From Serinicoccus chungangensis (lineage in GTDB: Bacteria; Actinomycetota; Actinomycetes; Actinomycetales; Dermatophilaceae): a stretch of DNA of 64,000 bases. How positions within the stretch are numbered: position 1 is the first letter of the stretch; each line of letters opens with the position of its first letter. The position numbers and the translations under genes are program-made. The notes beneath the pieces are model-generated. The model was not told where the DNA came from. It made no database searches and saw nothing but the letters and a program-made list of their open reading frames with translations. The DNA lies in the NCBI RefSeq assembly GCF_001483745.1, contig NZ_LQBL01000003.1, positions 1,425 to 65,424 on the forward strand. Direction: 5' to 3'. Shown in pieces: positions 34,243 to 43,614 of the stretch.

Positions 34243-35223
34243 TCAGCGGGTGCGGGCGCGCGCGATCTCGTAGAGCGTGACCGCCGTCGCGATCCCGGCG
34301 TTGAGCGACTCGGTCGCCGCCGCCATGGGGATCGACACGATCTGGTCGCAGGTCTCCCGGACGAGCCGGGACAGCCCCTTGCCCTCCGACCCGACGACCA
34401 CGACGAGCGGCTGGTCGGCGAGCTCCAGGCCGGGCAGCTGCACGTCGCCGTCGGCGTCGAGACCGATGACGAAGAACCCCGCCTTCCGGTAGGCCTCCAG
34501 CGCCCGGGTGAGGTTCGTCGCCTGCGCGACGGGGACCCGGGCGGCGGCCCCCGCCGAGGTCTTCCAGGCGGCGGCGGTGAGGCCGGCCGAGCGCCGCGCG
34601 GGGACGACGACGCCGTGTGCGCCGAAGGCCCCGGCCGAGCGGACGATCGCGCCGAGGTTGCGCGGGTCGGTGATGCCGTCCAGCGCCACGACGAGCGGCA
34701 CGCCCGGCAGCTGCTGGCTCAGGAGGTCCTCGGGGTGCGCGTAGTCGTACGGAGGCACCGCGAGGACCAGGCCCTGGTGCACGGCCCCGTCGGTCATCCG
34801 GTCCAGCTCGCCCCGCGGCGACTCCATGACCGGGATGCCCGCCTCGGTGGCCAGCGTGATGCTCTCCCGCACGCGGTCGTCGGACTCCATCCGGGACCCG
34901 ACGTGCAGGGCCGTCCCCGGGACCCCGGTCCGCAGCGCCTCGAGAACGCTGTTGCGCCCGGCGACGAGCTCGGTCGAGCCCTTGTTCGCCCCGCCGCGCC
35001 GGCCGCCCTGGCCACCACGACCGCCCCCCGGACGACCTCCGCCCTTCTCGCCCGCACCCTCGGACCGTCCGGCCCGGCGCGCCGCCGGGTGGCCGACGCG
35101 GTCCGCCGCCCGCGGCGTCGGGCCCTTGCCCTTGAGCTGCTTGCGCCGCTGCCCGCCGGAGCCGACGACGGCGCCCTTCTTGTTGGTCGTGCGCGCCGCG
35201 CGGCGTCGCTGGTTGCCTGCCAT
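34243..35223 (-). CDS. rlmB: 23S rRNA 2'-O-methyltransferase RlmB-like (SpoU/TrmH family)
   Basis: A SPOUT methyltransferase of 326 residues. The first about 85 residues are a basic Gly/Arg-rich extension typical of actinobacterial members. The substrate-binding domain begins ELVAGRNSVLEALR, and the three SPOUT motifs are NLGAIVRSAGAFG, VVVGSEGKGLSRL and IPMAAATESLNAGIATAV. It should methylate the ribose of a 23S rRNA guanosine; the exact base is inferred from family. It follows cysS by 12 bp, the conserved order in actinobacteria. Confidence 0.92.
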   Translation of the reverse strand: MAGNQRRRAARTTNKKGAVVGSGGQRRKQLKGKGPTPRAADRVGHPAARRAGRSEGAGEKGGGRPGGGRGGQGGRRGGANKGSTELVAGRNSVLEALRTGVPGTALHVGSRMESDDRVRESITLATEAGIPVMESPRGELDRMTDGAVHQGLVLAVPPYDYAHPEDLLSQQLPGVPLVVALDGITDPRNLGAIVRSAGAFGAHGVVVPARRSAGLTAAAWKTSAGAAARVPVAQATNLTRALEAYRKAGFFVIGLDADGDVQLPGLELADQPLVVVVGSEGKGLSRLVRETCDQIVSIPMAAATESLNAGIATAVTLYEIARARTR

Positions 35224-35235
35224 GTCTGTTCCTCC

Positions 35236-36741
35236 TCAGCGCAGGGCCCAGCGGGCCCCGGCCGGTGTGTCCTCGATGACCACGCCGAGCGCGGTCAGCT
35301 GGTCGCGGATGGCGTCCGCGGTCGCGAAGTCCCTGTCCGCCCGGGCCTGCGCCCGCGCGTCCAGCCGGTCCTGCACCAGCGCGGCGAGCACCTCGCCGGC
35401 GTGGTCGTCCGCGCCCGGGCCGCCGCCCCAGCGCTCGTCCAGGGGGTTGGCGCCGAGCACGTCGAGCATGGCGACCACCTGCAGGACGGTATGCCGCAGC
35501 GCACCGTCGGCACCGTCCGCGTCACCCGGGTCGGCGTCGCTCGGGTCCGCGTCACCACGGACGCCACCACCCTCGAGCGCCCGGTTGCCCTCCCGGATCG
35601 CCCCGAAGACGACGGCCAGACCCTCGGAGACGTTGACGTCGTCGTCCAGCGCAGCCCGGAACGCCTCGGGGAAGGCCTGCTCCACGGGCAGCGCCCGCGA
35701 CTGCGCCACCACGTCGCCGGCCGCGACACCGAGCTCCTCGAGCGCCCGCGCGAGGAAGCCCTCGACGCGCTCCACCGAGGCGGCGGCCTCGGTGAGCGAG
35801 CCCTCGGCATACTCGATGACCGAGCGGTAGTGCACCGCGCCGAGGTAGAAGCGCAGCACCAGCGGCCGCACCGTCCTCGTCAGCTCGGTCACCGCGAGCG
35901 CGTTGCCGAGCGACTTGCCCATCTTGGCGCCCTTGACCGTGACCCAGGCGTTGTGCAGCCAGAAGTTGGTGAAGCCGAGCCCGGCGGCGTGCGACTGGGC
36001 CTGCTCGTTCTCGTGGTGCGGGAAGCGCAGGTCGACGCCGCCGCCGTGGATGTCGAAGGCGTCACCGAGGTACTTGCGCGCCATCGCCGAGCACTCCAGG
36101 TGCCAGCCCGGGCGGCCGCGCCCCCACGGCGTCGGCCAGCTGGCGGTCTCCGGCTCGCCCTCCTTGTGCCCCTTCCACAGCGCGAAGTCGCGCGGGTCGC
36201 GCTTGCCGCGCGGGTCGGCGTCGCCGGCCGGCTCCATGTCCTCCAGCCGCTGCCGGGTGAGCGAGCCGTAGTCCGGCCAGGACCGCACGTCGAAGTAGAC
36301 GTCGCCGCTGCCGTCCTGCGCGGCGTAGGCGTGGCCCCTCTCGACGAGGGTCTCTACGAGCTCGACCTGCTCGGTGACGTGCCCGGTCGCCCGCGGCTCG
36401 TAGGTCGCCGGCAGGACCCCGAGCAGGTCGAGCGCCCGGCTGGTCTCCTGCTCGTGCCGGTAGGACCAGGCCCACCACGGCCGGCCCGCGTCCGCGGCCT
36501 TGGTGAGGATCTTGTCGTCGATGTCGGTGACGTTGCGCACGAGGGTGACGTCGTAGCCGTGCCCGCGCTCCAGCCACCGCCGCAGCACGTCGAAGGCGAC
36601 GGCGAAGCGCACGTGCCCGATGTGCGGGCTGCCCTGCGTGGTGAGCCCGCAGATGTAGATGCCGACGCTCCGGCCGTCCGGGTCCAGCGGCACGAACGGC
36701 CGCAGCTCGCGGGTGGCGGTGTCGAACAGGTGCAGGGTCAC
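35236..36741 (-). CDS. cysS: Cysteinyl-tRNA synthetase CysS
   Basis: A class I aminoacyl-tRNA synthetase of 501 residues. The HIGH motif is PHIGHVRF, and the second motif is KMGKSLGN, the usual actinobacterial variant of KMSKS. Zinc ligands are seen in [18 protein letters not shown] and [11 protein letters not shown]. An Asp/Gly-rich repeat insertion ([15 protein letters not shown]) lies in the C-terminal helical region. I chose the GTG that puts [13 protein letters not shown] at the N-terminus, as in relatives; a TTG three codons earlier is possible. It is not MshC, because it keeps the full anticodon-binding C-terminus. Confidence 0.94.
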   Translation of the reverse strand: MTLHLFDTATRELRPFVPLDPDGRSVGIYICGLTTQGSPHIGHVRFAVAFDVLRRWLERGHGYDVTLVRNVTDIDDKILTKAADAGRPWWAWSYRHEQETSRALDLLGVLPATYEPRATGHVTEQVELVETLVERGHAYAAQDGSGDVYFDVRSWPDYGSLTRQRLEDMEPAGDADPRGKRDPRDFALWKGHKEGEPETASWPTPWGRGRPGWHLECSAMARKYLGDAFDIHGGGVDLRFPHHENEQAQSHAAGLGFTNFWLHNAWVTVKGAKMGKSLGNALAVTELTRTVRPLVLRFYLGAVHYRSVIEYAEGSLTEAAASVERVEGFLARALEELGVAAGDVVAQSRALPVEQAFPEAFRAALDDDVNVSEGLAVVFGAIREGNRALEGGGVRGDADPSDADPGDADGADGALRHTVLQVVAMLDVLGANPLDERWGGGPGADDHAGEVLAALVQDRLDARAQARADRDFATADAIRDQLTALGVVIEDTPAGARWALR

Positions 36742-36877
36742 AGGAGTCAAGGTTACGGGTCGGACCCGGTATGCCGTGCCTCCCCGCCACGGGCGCCGTC
36801 CTCTCCTCCCGTGGTCGGAGGCCGATCTCCGTCCCGGAGCCGACGCGCGCGCGACCGGGCATGGGTAGCGTCGAGGC

Positions 36878-37531
36878 ATGCTCATCGCCGAGGAGTTCCT
36901 GCTCGTCACCCGCGCCGACGACGGCTTCGACAGGGTCGGCCGCGCCGAGCTCGCCGTGGCCGGGGCGCTGCTGTGCGAGCTGGCCCTGGCGGAGCGGGTG
37001 AGCCTGGACGGCGGGCGGATCGCGGTCGTCGACGCCTCCCCCACCGGTGACGAGCTGCTGGACGAGGCCCTGACCCGGTTCGCGGACCGGGCCGGGAAGA
37101 AGCCCCGGGACGTCCTGGCCCGGATCGGCCGCGGGCTGCCGGGCCGGGCGCTGGAGCGGCTGAGCCGCGCCGAGGTGGTGCAGGAGGAGCAGGCGCGGGC
37201 CCTGGGGGTGCGGTGGTGGTCGCGCTGGCAGGTCGTCGACGTGGCGCGGCGCGACGCCCTGCGGGCCGAGCTGCTCGCCGTCCTCACCGGGCGGCAGGAG
37301 CCGGACGGGCGCACCGGCTCGCTCGTGGCCCTGCTGCACGCCACCAACGCCCTGGGCCAGGCGCTGCCGACCGCGGCGCGCAGCGGCATCCCGCTGCGCG
37401 ACCTGCGGAAGCGGGCCAAGGAGGTCGCCCGCGGGCGGTGGGCCGCGAGCGCGGTGTCCGAGGCGATCCAGGCGGCGACCGCGGCGGCTGCGGCGGCCGT
37501 CGCCGCCGGGGGCGCGGCCGCCAGCAGCTGA
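36878..37531 (+). CDS. GPP34 (GOLPH3-like) family protein
   Basis: A 217-residue protein of the GPP34 family, recognised from [33 protein letters not shown] and [18 protein letters not shown], ending in an Ala-rich tail. Eukaryotic GOLPH3 binds phosphoinositides; bacterial roles are not defined, though lipid binding is often supposed. It is divergent from cysS and precedes the GH31 gene by 96 bp. Confidence 0.85.
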   Translation: MLIAEEFLLVTRADDGFDRVGRAELAVAGALLCELALAERVSLDGGRIAVVDASPTGDELLDEALTRFADRAGKKPRDVLARIGRGLPGRALERLSRAEVVQEEQARALGVRWWSRWQVVDVARRDALRAELLAVLTGRQEPDGRTGSLVALLHATNALGQALPTAARSGIPLRDLRKRAKEVARGRWAASAVSEAIQAATAAAAAAVAAGGAAASS

Positions 37532-37627
37532 CCGAGGGGGACCGAGGGACGGGCCGGTGCCGAGGGGGCGAGGATCGGCGCGAGGGCTCCGCGGAGGCCC
37601 GCGGGTCCTGCCCCCTAGGGTTGCGGC

Positions 37628-39925
37628 ATGCCGATCGTGCACCAGAACGACCGCTGCCGCCTCACCGCCCTCACCCCGCACCTGCTGCGGATCGAGTGGT
37701 CCCCGAGTGGCACCTTCACCGACGACCCCACCCAGGTGGTGGTCGACCGCGACCTGTGGCGGGAGGACCGCGGGGAGCTGCCCCTGCACGTCGAGCCGTG
37801 GCGCGGCGGCGTGCGGGCGCTCAGCGACGGCTTCGAGGTCCGCTACGACGGCGCCGACCCCTCCGCCGCGGGGCTGAGCGTGCAGGCGCGCGGCGGGCTC
37901 ACGTCATACCACTCCACCTGGCGCTTCGGGGAGCCGGTCGACGCGGCGCTGCCGGGCACCACGCGCACCCTCGACGACGCCGACGGGCCGGTGCCGCTGG
38001 AGCCCTCGATCCTGTCGCGCAGCGGTCTCGGCGTGCTCGATGACTCCCCCTCGCTGGTCCGCACCGGCCCCGCGCTCACCGACCTGACCCCGCGCGAGCC
38101 GGGTGCGGTCGACCTCTACGTCTTCACCCACGGGCTCGACTTCCACGGCGCGCTGCGGGACTTCCACGCGCTGACCGGGCCGGTGCCGCGGGTGCCGCGC
38201 TTCGTCCTCGGCAACTGGTGGAGCCGCTACCACCCCTACTCCGCGGACGAGTACGCCGCGCTGCTGGACCGGTTCGCCGCCGACCGGCTGCCCTTCTCGG
38301 TCGCGGTCATCGACATGGACTGGCACCTCGTCGACGTCGACCCGCAGATCGGCAGCGGGTGGACGGGCTACACCTGGAACCGCGAGCTCTTCCCCGACCC
38401 GCAGGCCTTCCTCGACGACCTGCACCGTCGCGGTCTGAAGGTCACCCTCAACGACCACCCGGCCGACGGCATCCGGCGGCACGAGGAGGCCTACCCGGCG
38501 ATGGCGCGGGCCATGGGCATCGATCCGGCGAGCGGGGAGCCGGTCGAGTTCGACCCCACCTCCGAGCGCTTCTGGCAGGCGTTCTTCACCCACGTCGCCG
38601 GACCGCTCGCGGAGCAGGGTGTCGACTTCTGGTGGATCGACTGGCAGCAGGGCACCCACACCGCGCTGCCCGGGCTGGACCCGCTGTGGCTGCTCAACGA
38701 GCGGCACTTCGCCCAGCAGGAGGCCGACGGGCTGCGACCGCTGGTCTTCTCCCGGTATGCCGGGCCCGGCTCGCACCGCACGCCCATCGGCTTCTCCGGC
38801 GACTCGCTCATCAGCTGGGAGTCGCTGGCCTTCCAGCCCGAGTTCACCGCGAGCGCGGCCAACATCGGCTACGGCTGGTGGAGCCACGACATCGGCGGTC
38901 ACTGGGCCGGCTCCAAGGACGTCGAGCTCGCGGTGCGCTGGGTGCAGCTGGGCGTGTGGTCCCCGGTCAACCGCCTGCACGCGAGCGCCAGCCCGTTCCA
39001 GGGCAAGGAGCCGTGGCGCTTCGGCCCCGAGGGTGAGCGGCTCATGGGCGAGGCGCTGCGGCTGCGGCACCGGCTGCTGCCCTACCTCGCCACGATGGCC
39101 GAGCGGGCCGCGGTCGAGGGGATCTCGCTGGTCGAGCCGGTCTACCACCGCCACCCCGGGCGCCCGGAGGCGTATGCCCACCGCGCCACCTTCTTCTTCG
39201 GCGAGGACCTACTCTGCGCCCCGGCGGTGACCCCGCGCCTGCCCGGCGTCGACCTGTCGGCGACCCCCGTCTGGCTGCCGCCGGGCCAGTGGTCCGACCT
39301 CGAGACGGGCCGCCGCTACGACGCCGGGGCGCACGGTCGCGAGCTCACGGCATACCGCGACCTGGGCAGCACGGCCGTCTTCGCCCGGGCGGGCACGGTG
39401 CTGCCGCTGACCGGCGGCGAGCCGGTCAACGGGGTCGAGCTGCCCGAGCACCTGGAGCTCGTGGTCTTCCCCGGTCAGGACGGGGAGCACCTGCTCGTCG
39501 AGGACGACGACGGCCCCGAGGACACGCGCCGGCTCGCGCGCACCCCGCTGCGCTGGGACGAGGCCGGTCGCCGGCTCGTCGTCGGCCCGGCCGAGGGCGA
39601 CCTCGGCGTGCTGCCGACCACCCGGACCTGGAGCGTGCGCCTCGCCGGGGCGGACGAGGTGCACACCCTGCGCGACGTGCCCGTGGGCGAGCAGGTCTCG
39701 GTGGAGCTGCCCGACCCGGGCGCGCCCGACGTGCTGGGCGAGTGCTTCGCGCTGCTCGACGCGGCGCAGGTCGAGCACGCGGCGAAGGAGCGCGCCTGGG
39801 TGGTGCTGCAGCGCGGCCTCGGCGACGGTGGCGCGGGCCCTGCCCGGGTCGCCGACGAGCTGCGCTCGGCCCGCCTCGACGACGCCCTCGTGGGCGCGCT
39901 CACCGAGATCGTCACGGCGGCCTGA
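37628..39925 (+). CDS. GH31 alpha-glycosidase
   Basis: A 765-residue GH31 enzyme without a signal peptide. After an N-terminal beta-sandwich, the barrel shows LGNWWSRYHPYS, VIDMDWH, DFWWIDWQQG with the nucleophile Asp, and FSGDSLISWESL with the likely acid/base Asp, then GYGWWSHDIGGHW. C-terminal beta domains and a helical tail of about 60 residues follow. It probably removes terminal alpha-linked glucose or xylose from an oligosaccharide; the linkage is not predictable. It lies in the segment that separates ispF from cysS, away from the mal operon. Confidence 0.9.
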   Translation: MPIVHQNDRCRLTALTPHLLRIEWSPSGTFTDDPTQVVVDRDLWREDRGELPLHVEPWRGGVRALSDGFEVRYDGADPSAAGLSVQARGGLTSYHSTWRFGEPVDAALPGTTRTLDDADGPVPLEPSILSRSGLGVLDDSPSLVRTGPALTDLTPREPGAVDLYVFTHGLDFHGALRDFHALTGPVPRVPRFVLGNWWSRYHPYSADEYAALLDRFAADRLPFSVAVIDMDWHLVDVDPQIGSGWTGYTWNRELFPDPQAFLDDLHRRGLKVTLNDHPADGIRRHEEAYPAMARAMGIDPASGEPVEFDPTSERFWQAFFTHVAGPLAEQGVDFWWIDWQQGTHTALPGLDPLWLLNERHFAQQEADGLRPLVFSRYAGPGSHRTPIGFSGDSLISWESLAFQPEFTASAANIGYGWWSHDIGGHWAGSKDVELAVRWVQLGVWSPVNRLHASASPFQGKEPWRFGPEGERLMGEALRLRHRLLPYLATMAERAAVEGISLVEPVYHRHPGRPEAYAHRATFFFGEDLLCAPAVTPRLPGVDLSATPVWLPPGQWSDLETGRRYDAGAHGRELTAYRDLGSTAVFARAGTVLPLTGGEPVNGVELPEHLELVVFPGQDGEHLLVEDDDGPEDTRRLARTPLRWDEAGRRLVVGPAEGDLGVLPTTRTWSVRLAGADEVHTLRDVPVGEQVSVELPDPGAPDVLGECFALLDAAQVEHAAKERAWVVLQRGLGDGGAGPARVADELRSARLDDALVGALTEIVTAA

Positions 39926-39943
39926 CCCGGCCGTCGCCGCGGT

Positions 39944-40708
39944 CTAGGCAGGCGCGGCGGGGGGCACCGCGCTGATACGCCGCAGGCTGGCCCGCTCGAG
40001 TAGGCCCCATATCGCGCTGGTGACGAGGTAGAGGCCCGCCGCGAGCGGCAGCGACACCACCGCGAGCACGGTGAGGAAGGACATGAGCGGCAGCACCTTG
40101 GTCATCTGCTCCATCGAGTCCTGCATCGCCCGCTGGGCGTCGGTGAGCCGCTCGCGGGCGCCGGGGTCGAGCGCCGCCGTCCGCTCCCGGTCCTGCGCCA
40201 TGTGCCGCCGCATCTGCCGGGCCGCGAACACCGCGACGACGAGGGTGAGACCGATGAGCACCAGGAAGACCCAGCGGTCCCCGGCGCCCGCGGTCAGCAG
40301 GTGCTCGGACAACCCGACGCCGAGGAAGGTGTGGTCCAGCAGCTGGTTGTGCTCGCCGTGGATCTCGGTGGCGGTGAACAGCCGGTAGACCATCGAGAAC
40401 ACCGGGATCTGGACGAGGACGGGCAGGCACCCGGGCAGGGGGGAGACACCCTCCTCGCGGTGCAGGTCGAGGATCGCCTGCTGGAGGGCGCGGTGGTCCT
40501 CGCCGTGCTCGGCGCGCAGCGCCGCGATGCGCGGCTGCAGGTCGCGGCGGCGCACGGTGCCGTGGGCGAGGCCACGGTTCATGGGGTGCAGGGCCAGGCG
40601 CACCGCGAGGGTGAGCGCGATGATGACGAGGGCGGGCGGCACCCAGTCGTCGAGGGCGGCGAGCAGGTCGTGGACGTGGATGAGCAGGGGGTCGAGAAAG
40701 GCGAACAC
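39944..40708 (-). CDS. YidC/Oxa1-family membrane insertase, short second copy
   Basis: A 254-residue insertase with about five membrane helices and no large periplasmic domain. The core is recognisable: RLALHPMNRGLAHGTVRR with cytoplasmic basic residues, LHREEGVSPLPGCLPVLVQ, IPVFSMVYRLFT and a late AAGLYLVTSAIWGLLER. The housekeeping yidC is normally beside rnpA and rpmH, so this looks like a paralogue. The GTG at 40708 follows GGAG by six bases. It converges on the GH31 gene and lies downstream of the DUF6412 gene. Confidence 0.85.
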   Translation of the reverse strand: MFAFLDPLLIHVHDLLAALDDWVPPALVIIALTLAVRLALHPMNRGLAHGTVRRRDLQPRIAALRAEHGEDHRALQQAILDLHREEGVSPLPGCLPVLVQIPVFSMVYRLFTATEIHGEHNQLLDHTFLGVGLSEHLLTAGAGDRWVFLVLIGLTLVVAVFAARQMRRHMAQDRERTAALDPGARERLTDAQRAMQDSMEQMTKVLPLMSFLTVLAVVSLPLAAGLYLVTSAIWGLLERASLRRISAVPPAAPA

Positions 40709-40817
40709 GTGGGTCTCCGGAGGGCGCGGGCACACCGCTGGGGTATGCCGTGGGCAGGGGCTGGGGGTCAGCCCGGCTCCTGCCGACGGTCAGTCCTGAC
40801 CGGGTCGCGGAGCCGGG

Positions 40818-41096
40818 TCAGCCCCGCCCGGGTGCCCGCGGCCGGACCCAGCCGGAGCGGTCCGGGTCGCTCGAGCGCACGCCGGCGCCGCGGCATACCT
40901 CGTTGTGGTGCTGCACGGAGACGACCTGCGCCCGCAGCGGCAGTGCTCCCCGGTCGGCCGCCAGCGCGACCACGGCGGCCGCGGCGAGCGCGACCAGCAG
41001 GTGGTCGGGCGTCGCGGCGGCCGAGAGCAGCACGACGACCGCGAGCAGCGGCAGCAGCACCCCGAGGAGGGGCAGCCGGTCGCCGCGGGAGGTCAT
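40818..41096 (-). CDS. DUF6412-type small membrane protein
   Basis: A 92-residue protein with two adjacent hydrophobic helices (LLGVLLPLLAVVVLL and LLVALAAAAVVALA) and a soluble tail ending in the RPRAPG motif seen in DUF6412 proteins, which tend to occur next to short YidC copies, as here. The tail has VQHHNEVCRG. It might assist the paralogous insertase; that is inferred only from position. Confidence 0.65.
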   Translation of the reverse strand: MTSRGDRLPLLGVLLPLLAVVVLLSAAATPDHLLVALAAAAVVALAADRGALPLRAQVVSVQHHNEVCRGAGVRSSDPDRSGWVRPRAPGRG

Positions 41097-41121
41097 GGCA
41101 CGCAGCCTACTCCGGTGCCGC

Positions 41122-41751
41122 TCACTCCCCCCGGTCGATCCACTCCTGCCGGTGCGGCTTCTCCTCGCCGATCGTCGTGGTGTCGCCGTGGCCGGTGTGG
41201 ACCACCGTGTCCTCCGGCAGGGTGAGCAGCCGGTCGGTGATGGACTCCACGATGACGTCGAAGTCGCTGAACGAGCGGCCGGTGGCACCCGGACCGCCCT
41301 GGAAGAGGGTGTCGCCGGAGAAGACGACGCCGAGGTCGGCGACCGAGAAGCAGCAGGCCCCCGGCGAGTGCCCGGGGGTGTGCAGCACCTCGATCGTCAC
41401 GCCGGCGACCTCGATGCGCTGCCCGTCGGCGAGGTCCTGGTCCCACCGCGCCTCCGGGTGGGTGAGCTCCCACACCGGGGCCTCGCCGGGGTGCAGGAGC
41501 AGGGGCGCGCCGGTGCGCTCCTTGAGGTCGAGCGCGGCGTCCACGTGGTCGCTGTGGGCGTGGGTGAGCAGGATGGCGCGGACCTGCCGGTCCCCGACGA
41601 CCTCCGCGATCGCGTCGGCGTCGTGCGGGGCGTCGATGACGACGCACTCGGTGTCGTCACCGAGCACCCAGACGTTGTTGTCGACGTCCCACGAGCCGCC
41701 GTCCAGCTCGAAGGTGCCGCTGGTGGTCGCGTGGTCGATGCGCGCGCTCAT
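41122..41751 (-). CDS. MBL-fold hydrolase linked to mycothiol-dependent formaldehyde oxidation
   Basis: A 209-residue metallo-beta-lactamase-fold protein with the dinuclear metal motif [11 protein letters not shown], then [16 protein letters not shown] and [11 protein letters not shown]. Its ATG overlaps the stop of the mycothiol-dependent dehydrogenase (ATGA), a pairing conserved in actinobacteria. It may hydrolyse the mycothiol thioester made by that enzyme (S-formylmycothiol), like glyoxalase-II-type proteins. That reaction is inference from context. Confidence 0.85.
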   Translation of the reverse strand: MSARIDHATTSGTFELDGGSWDVDNNVWVLGDDTECVVIDAPHDADAIAEVVGDRQVRAILLTHAHSDHVDAALDLKERTGAPLLLHPGEAPVWELTHPEARWDQDLADGQRIEVAGVTIEVLHTPGHSPGACCFSVADLGVVFSGDTLFQGGPGATGRSFSDFDVIVESITDRLLTLPEDTVVHTGHGDTTTIGEEKPHRQEWIDRGE

Positions 41752-42881
41752 GCGCCCACCTCCTCGCCGGCGGCCGCCTGGTCGAGGACCACGACCGAGC
41801 GGAGCACGTCGCCGCCGTGCATCTTGGCGAAGGCGGACTCCACGTCCCCGATGCCGATGGTCTCGGTGACGAAGCCGTCCAGGTCGAAGCGGCCCTGGCG
41901 GTAGAGGTCGATGAGCATCGGGAAGTCCCGGCTGGGCAGGCAGTCGCCGTACCAGCTGGACTTCAGCGCGCCGCCCCGTCCGAAGACGTCGATGAGCGGC
42001 AGCGTGACCTCCATCTCGGGGGTCGGGACGCCGACGAGCACCACCGTGCCGGCCAGGTCCCGGGCGTAGAACGCCTGCTGGTAGGTCTCGGGCCGGCCCA
42101 CCGCCTCGACGACGACGTCGGCGCCGTTGCCACCGGTCAGCGCCTGGATCGCCTCGACCGCATCGGTCTCCGTGCTGTTCACGGTATGCGTGGCGCCGAA
42201 CCTTCTCGCCGTCTCCAGCTTGCGGTCGTCGACGTCGACGGCGATGACGGTCGTCGCGCCGGCGAGCGAGGCACCGGCGATCGCGGCGTCCCCGACCCCG
42301 CCGCAGCCGATGACGGCGACCGAGTCGCCCCGGGTGACGCCGCCGGTGTTGACGGCCGCGCCGAAGCCGGCCATGACACCGCAGCCGAGGAGCCCGGCCG
42401 CCACGGCGGAGGCCTCCCGGTCGACCTTGGTGCACTGGCCGGCGTGCACCAGCGTCTTCTCGATGAACGCGCCGATGCCCAGGGCCGGGGAGAGCTCGGT
42501 GCCGGCCATCTCGTCGCCCTCGGCGATCGTCATCTTCTGGCTGGCGTTGTGGGTGGCGAAGCAGTACCACGGCTTGCCCTTCGCGCAGGCCCGGCACTGG
42601 CCGCAGACCGCGCGCCAGTTGAGGATGACGAAGTCGCCCGGCTGGACGTCGGTGACCCCCTCGCCGACCGCCTCGACCGTCCCGGCCGCCTCGTGCCCGA
42701 GCAGGAAGGGGAACTCGTCGTTGACCCCGCCCTCGCGGTAGTGCAGGTCGGTGTGGCAGACCCCGCAGGCGTCGACCTTGACGACGGCTTCGCCCGGCCC
42801 CGGGTCGGGGACGACGACGTCGACCACCTCGACGTCGGCCCCCTTGCTGCGGGCGATGACACCCTTGACGGTCTGCGGCAT
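41748..42881 (-). CDS. mscR: S-(hydroxymethyl)mycothiol dehydrogenase (also S-nitrosomycothiol reductase)
   Basis: A zinc alcohol dehydrogenase of 377 residues that oxidises the formaldehyde-mycothiol adduct, and in related enzymes reduces S-nitrosomycothiol. The near-invariant opening [43 protein letters not shown], the structural zinc set [15 protein letters not shown] and the NAD-binding [14 protein letters not shown] are all present. It is the strongest sign, with mshA and mshD, that the organism makes mycothiol. S-nitrosothiol reduction would fit the nitrite-reducing lifestyle suggested by the first 16 kb. Confidence 0.93.
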   Translation of the reverse strand: MPQTVKGVIARSKGADVEVVDVVVPDPGPGEAVVKVDACGVCHTDLHYREGGVNDEFPFLLGHEAAGTVEAVGEGVTDVQPGDFVILNWRAVCGQCRACAKGKPWYCFATHNASQKMTIAEGDEMAGTELSPALGIGAFIEKTLVHAGQCTKVDREASAVAAGLLGCGVMAGFGAAVNTGGVTRGDSVAVIGCGGVGDAAIAGASLAGATTVIAVDVDDRKLETARRFGATHTVNSTETDAVEAIQALTGGNGADVVVEAVGRPETYQQAFYARDLAGTVVLVGVPTPEMEVTLPLIDVFGRGGALKSSWYGDCLPSRDFPMLIDLYRQGRFDLDGFVTETIGIGDVESAFAKMHGGDVLRSVVVLDQAAAGEEVGA

Positions 42882-43002
42882 GCTGCGGTCCTCTCTGGCG
42901 GCGGTCGACGTGCTGCGCCCACGGTATGCCGTCCCCTCCCCCCACGCAGCCGGGGGACGTCAGCGCGCAGCCGCACTCCGGGCCGCCACTGGGAGCCGGT
43001 GC

Positions 43003-43073
43003 GTCATCTGAGAACCGGTCTGTCAGCTAACAGCCTGTTCGAGGGGGCTGTCAGATGACCTCGAGGCTGTCAG
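43003..43073. other. Structured intergenic element with nested inverted and direct repeats
   Basis: GTCATCTGA (43003-43011) pairs with TCAGATGAC (43051-43059). Inside, ACAGCC (43030-43035) pairs with GGCTGT (43046-43051). CTGTCAG occurs three times in the same direction, at 43020, 43048 and 43067. It lies between the mscR start and the ispF stop, so it could end the ispF transcript, or regulate mscR, which starts about 120 bp away. Confidence 0.55.
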
Positions 43074-43128
43074 TGGACGACGCGGCTGGCAGAGGGACAG
43101 GTCGGTGGTGCCTGAGGCCGCCGGTCGG

Positions 43129-43614
43129 TCAGGCCCGGACGACCAGCGCCGTGGCGATGCAGGCGACGCCCTCGCCGCGGCCGGTGAGCCCGAGCCCGTC
43201 CGTGGTGGTGGCGCTCACCGACACCGGGGCCCCGCCCAGGGCCGCCGACATGGCGGCGGCCGCCTCCGCGCGGCGCGGCCCGACCTTCGGCCGGTTGCCC
43301 ACCACCTGCACGGCGACATTGCCGACCTGCCAGCCGGCCGCCGCGAGCATCTCGTGCACGTGGGCGAGCATCTGCCGGCCGCTGGCCCCGGCCATCTCCG
43401 GCCGGCCGGTCCCGAAGACCGAGCCAAGATCCCCGAGCCCGGCGGCCGACAGCAGCGCGTCGCACGCGGCGTGGGCCGCCACGTCGCCGTCGGAGTGCCC
43501 CTCGATCCCTCGCTCCCCCGGCCACTCCAGGCAGGCGAGCCAGAGGGGGCGGGGGTCGTCGGCATACCCGTGGACGTCCACCCCGATCCCGGTGCGCGGC
43601 AGGTTCGTCGTCAT
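43129..43614 (-). CDS. ispF: 2-C-methyl-D-erythritol 2,4-cyclodiphosphate synthase IspF
   Basis: A 161-residue MEP-pathway enzyme, forming the cyclodiphosphate in isoprenoid precursor synthesis. Metal and active-site motifs are GIGVDVHGY (the usual form is DxH), [28 protein letters not shown] and [14 protein letters not shown]. Its ATG overlaps the ispD stop (ATGA). The fifth step of this pathway (IspF) and the third (IspD) are therefore co-translated here, as in many actinobacteria. Confidence 0.95.
   Translation of the reverse strand: MTTNLPRTGIGVDVHGYADDPRPLWLACLEWPGERGIEGHSDGDVAAHAACDALLSAAGLGDLGSVFGTGRPEMAGASGRQMLAHVHEMLAAAGWQVGNVAVQVVGNRPKVGPRRAEAAAAMSAALGGAPVSVSATTTDGLGLTGRGEGVACIATALVVRA

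Noticed and set aside
35236-36741. MshC (mycothiol ligase) in place of CysS
   Set aside because: The protein keeps the C-terminal tRNA-recognition region and lies before rlmB, as the genuine CysS does.
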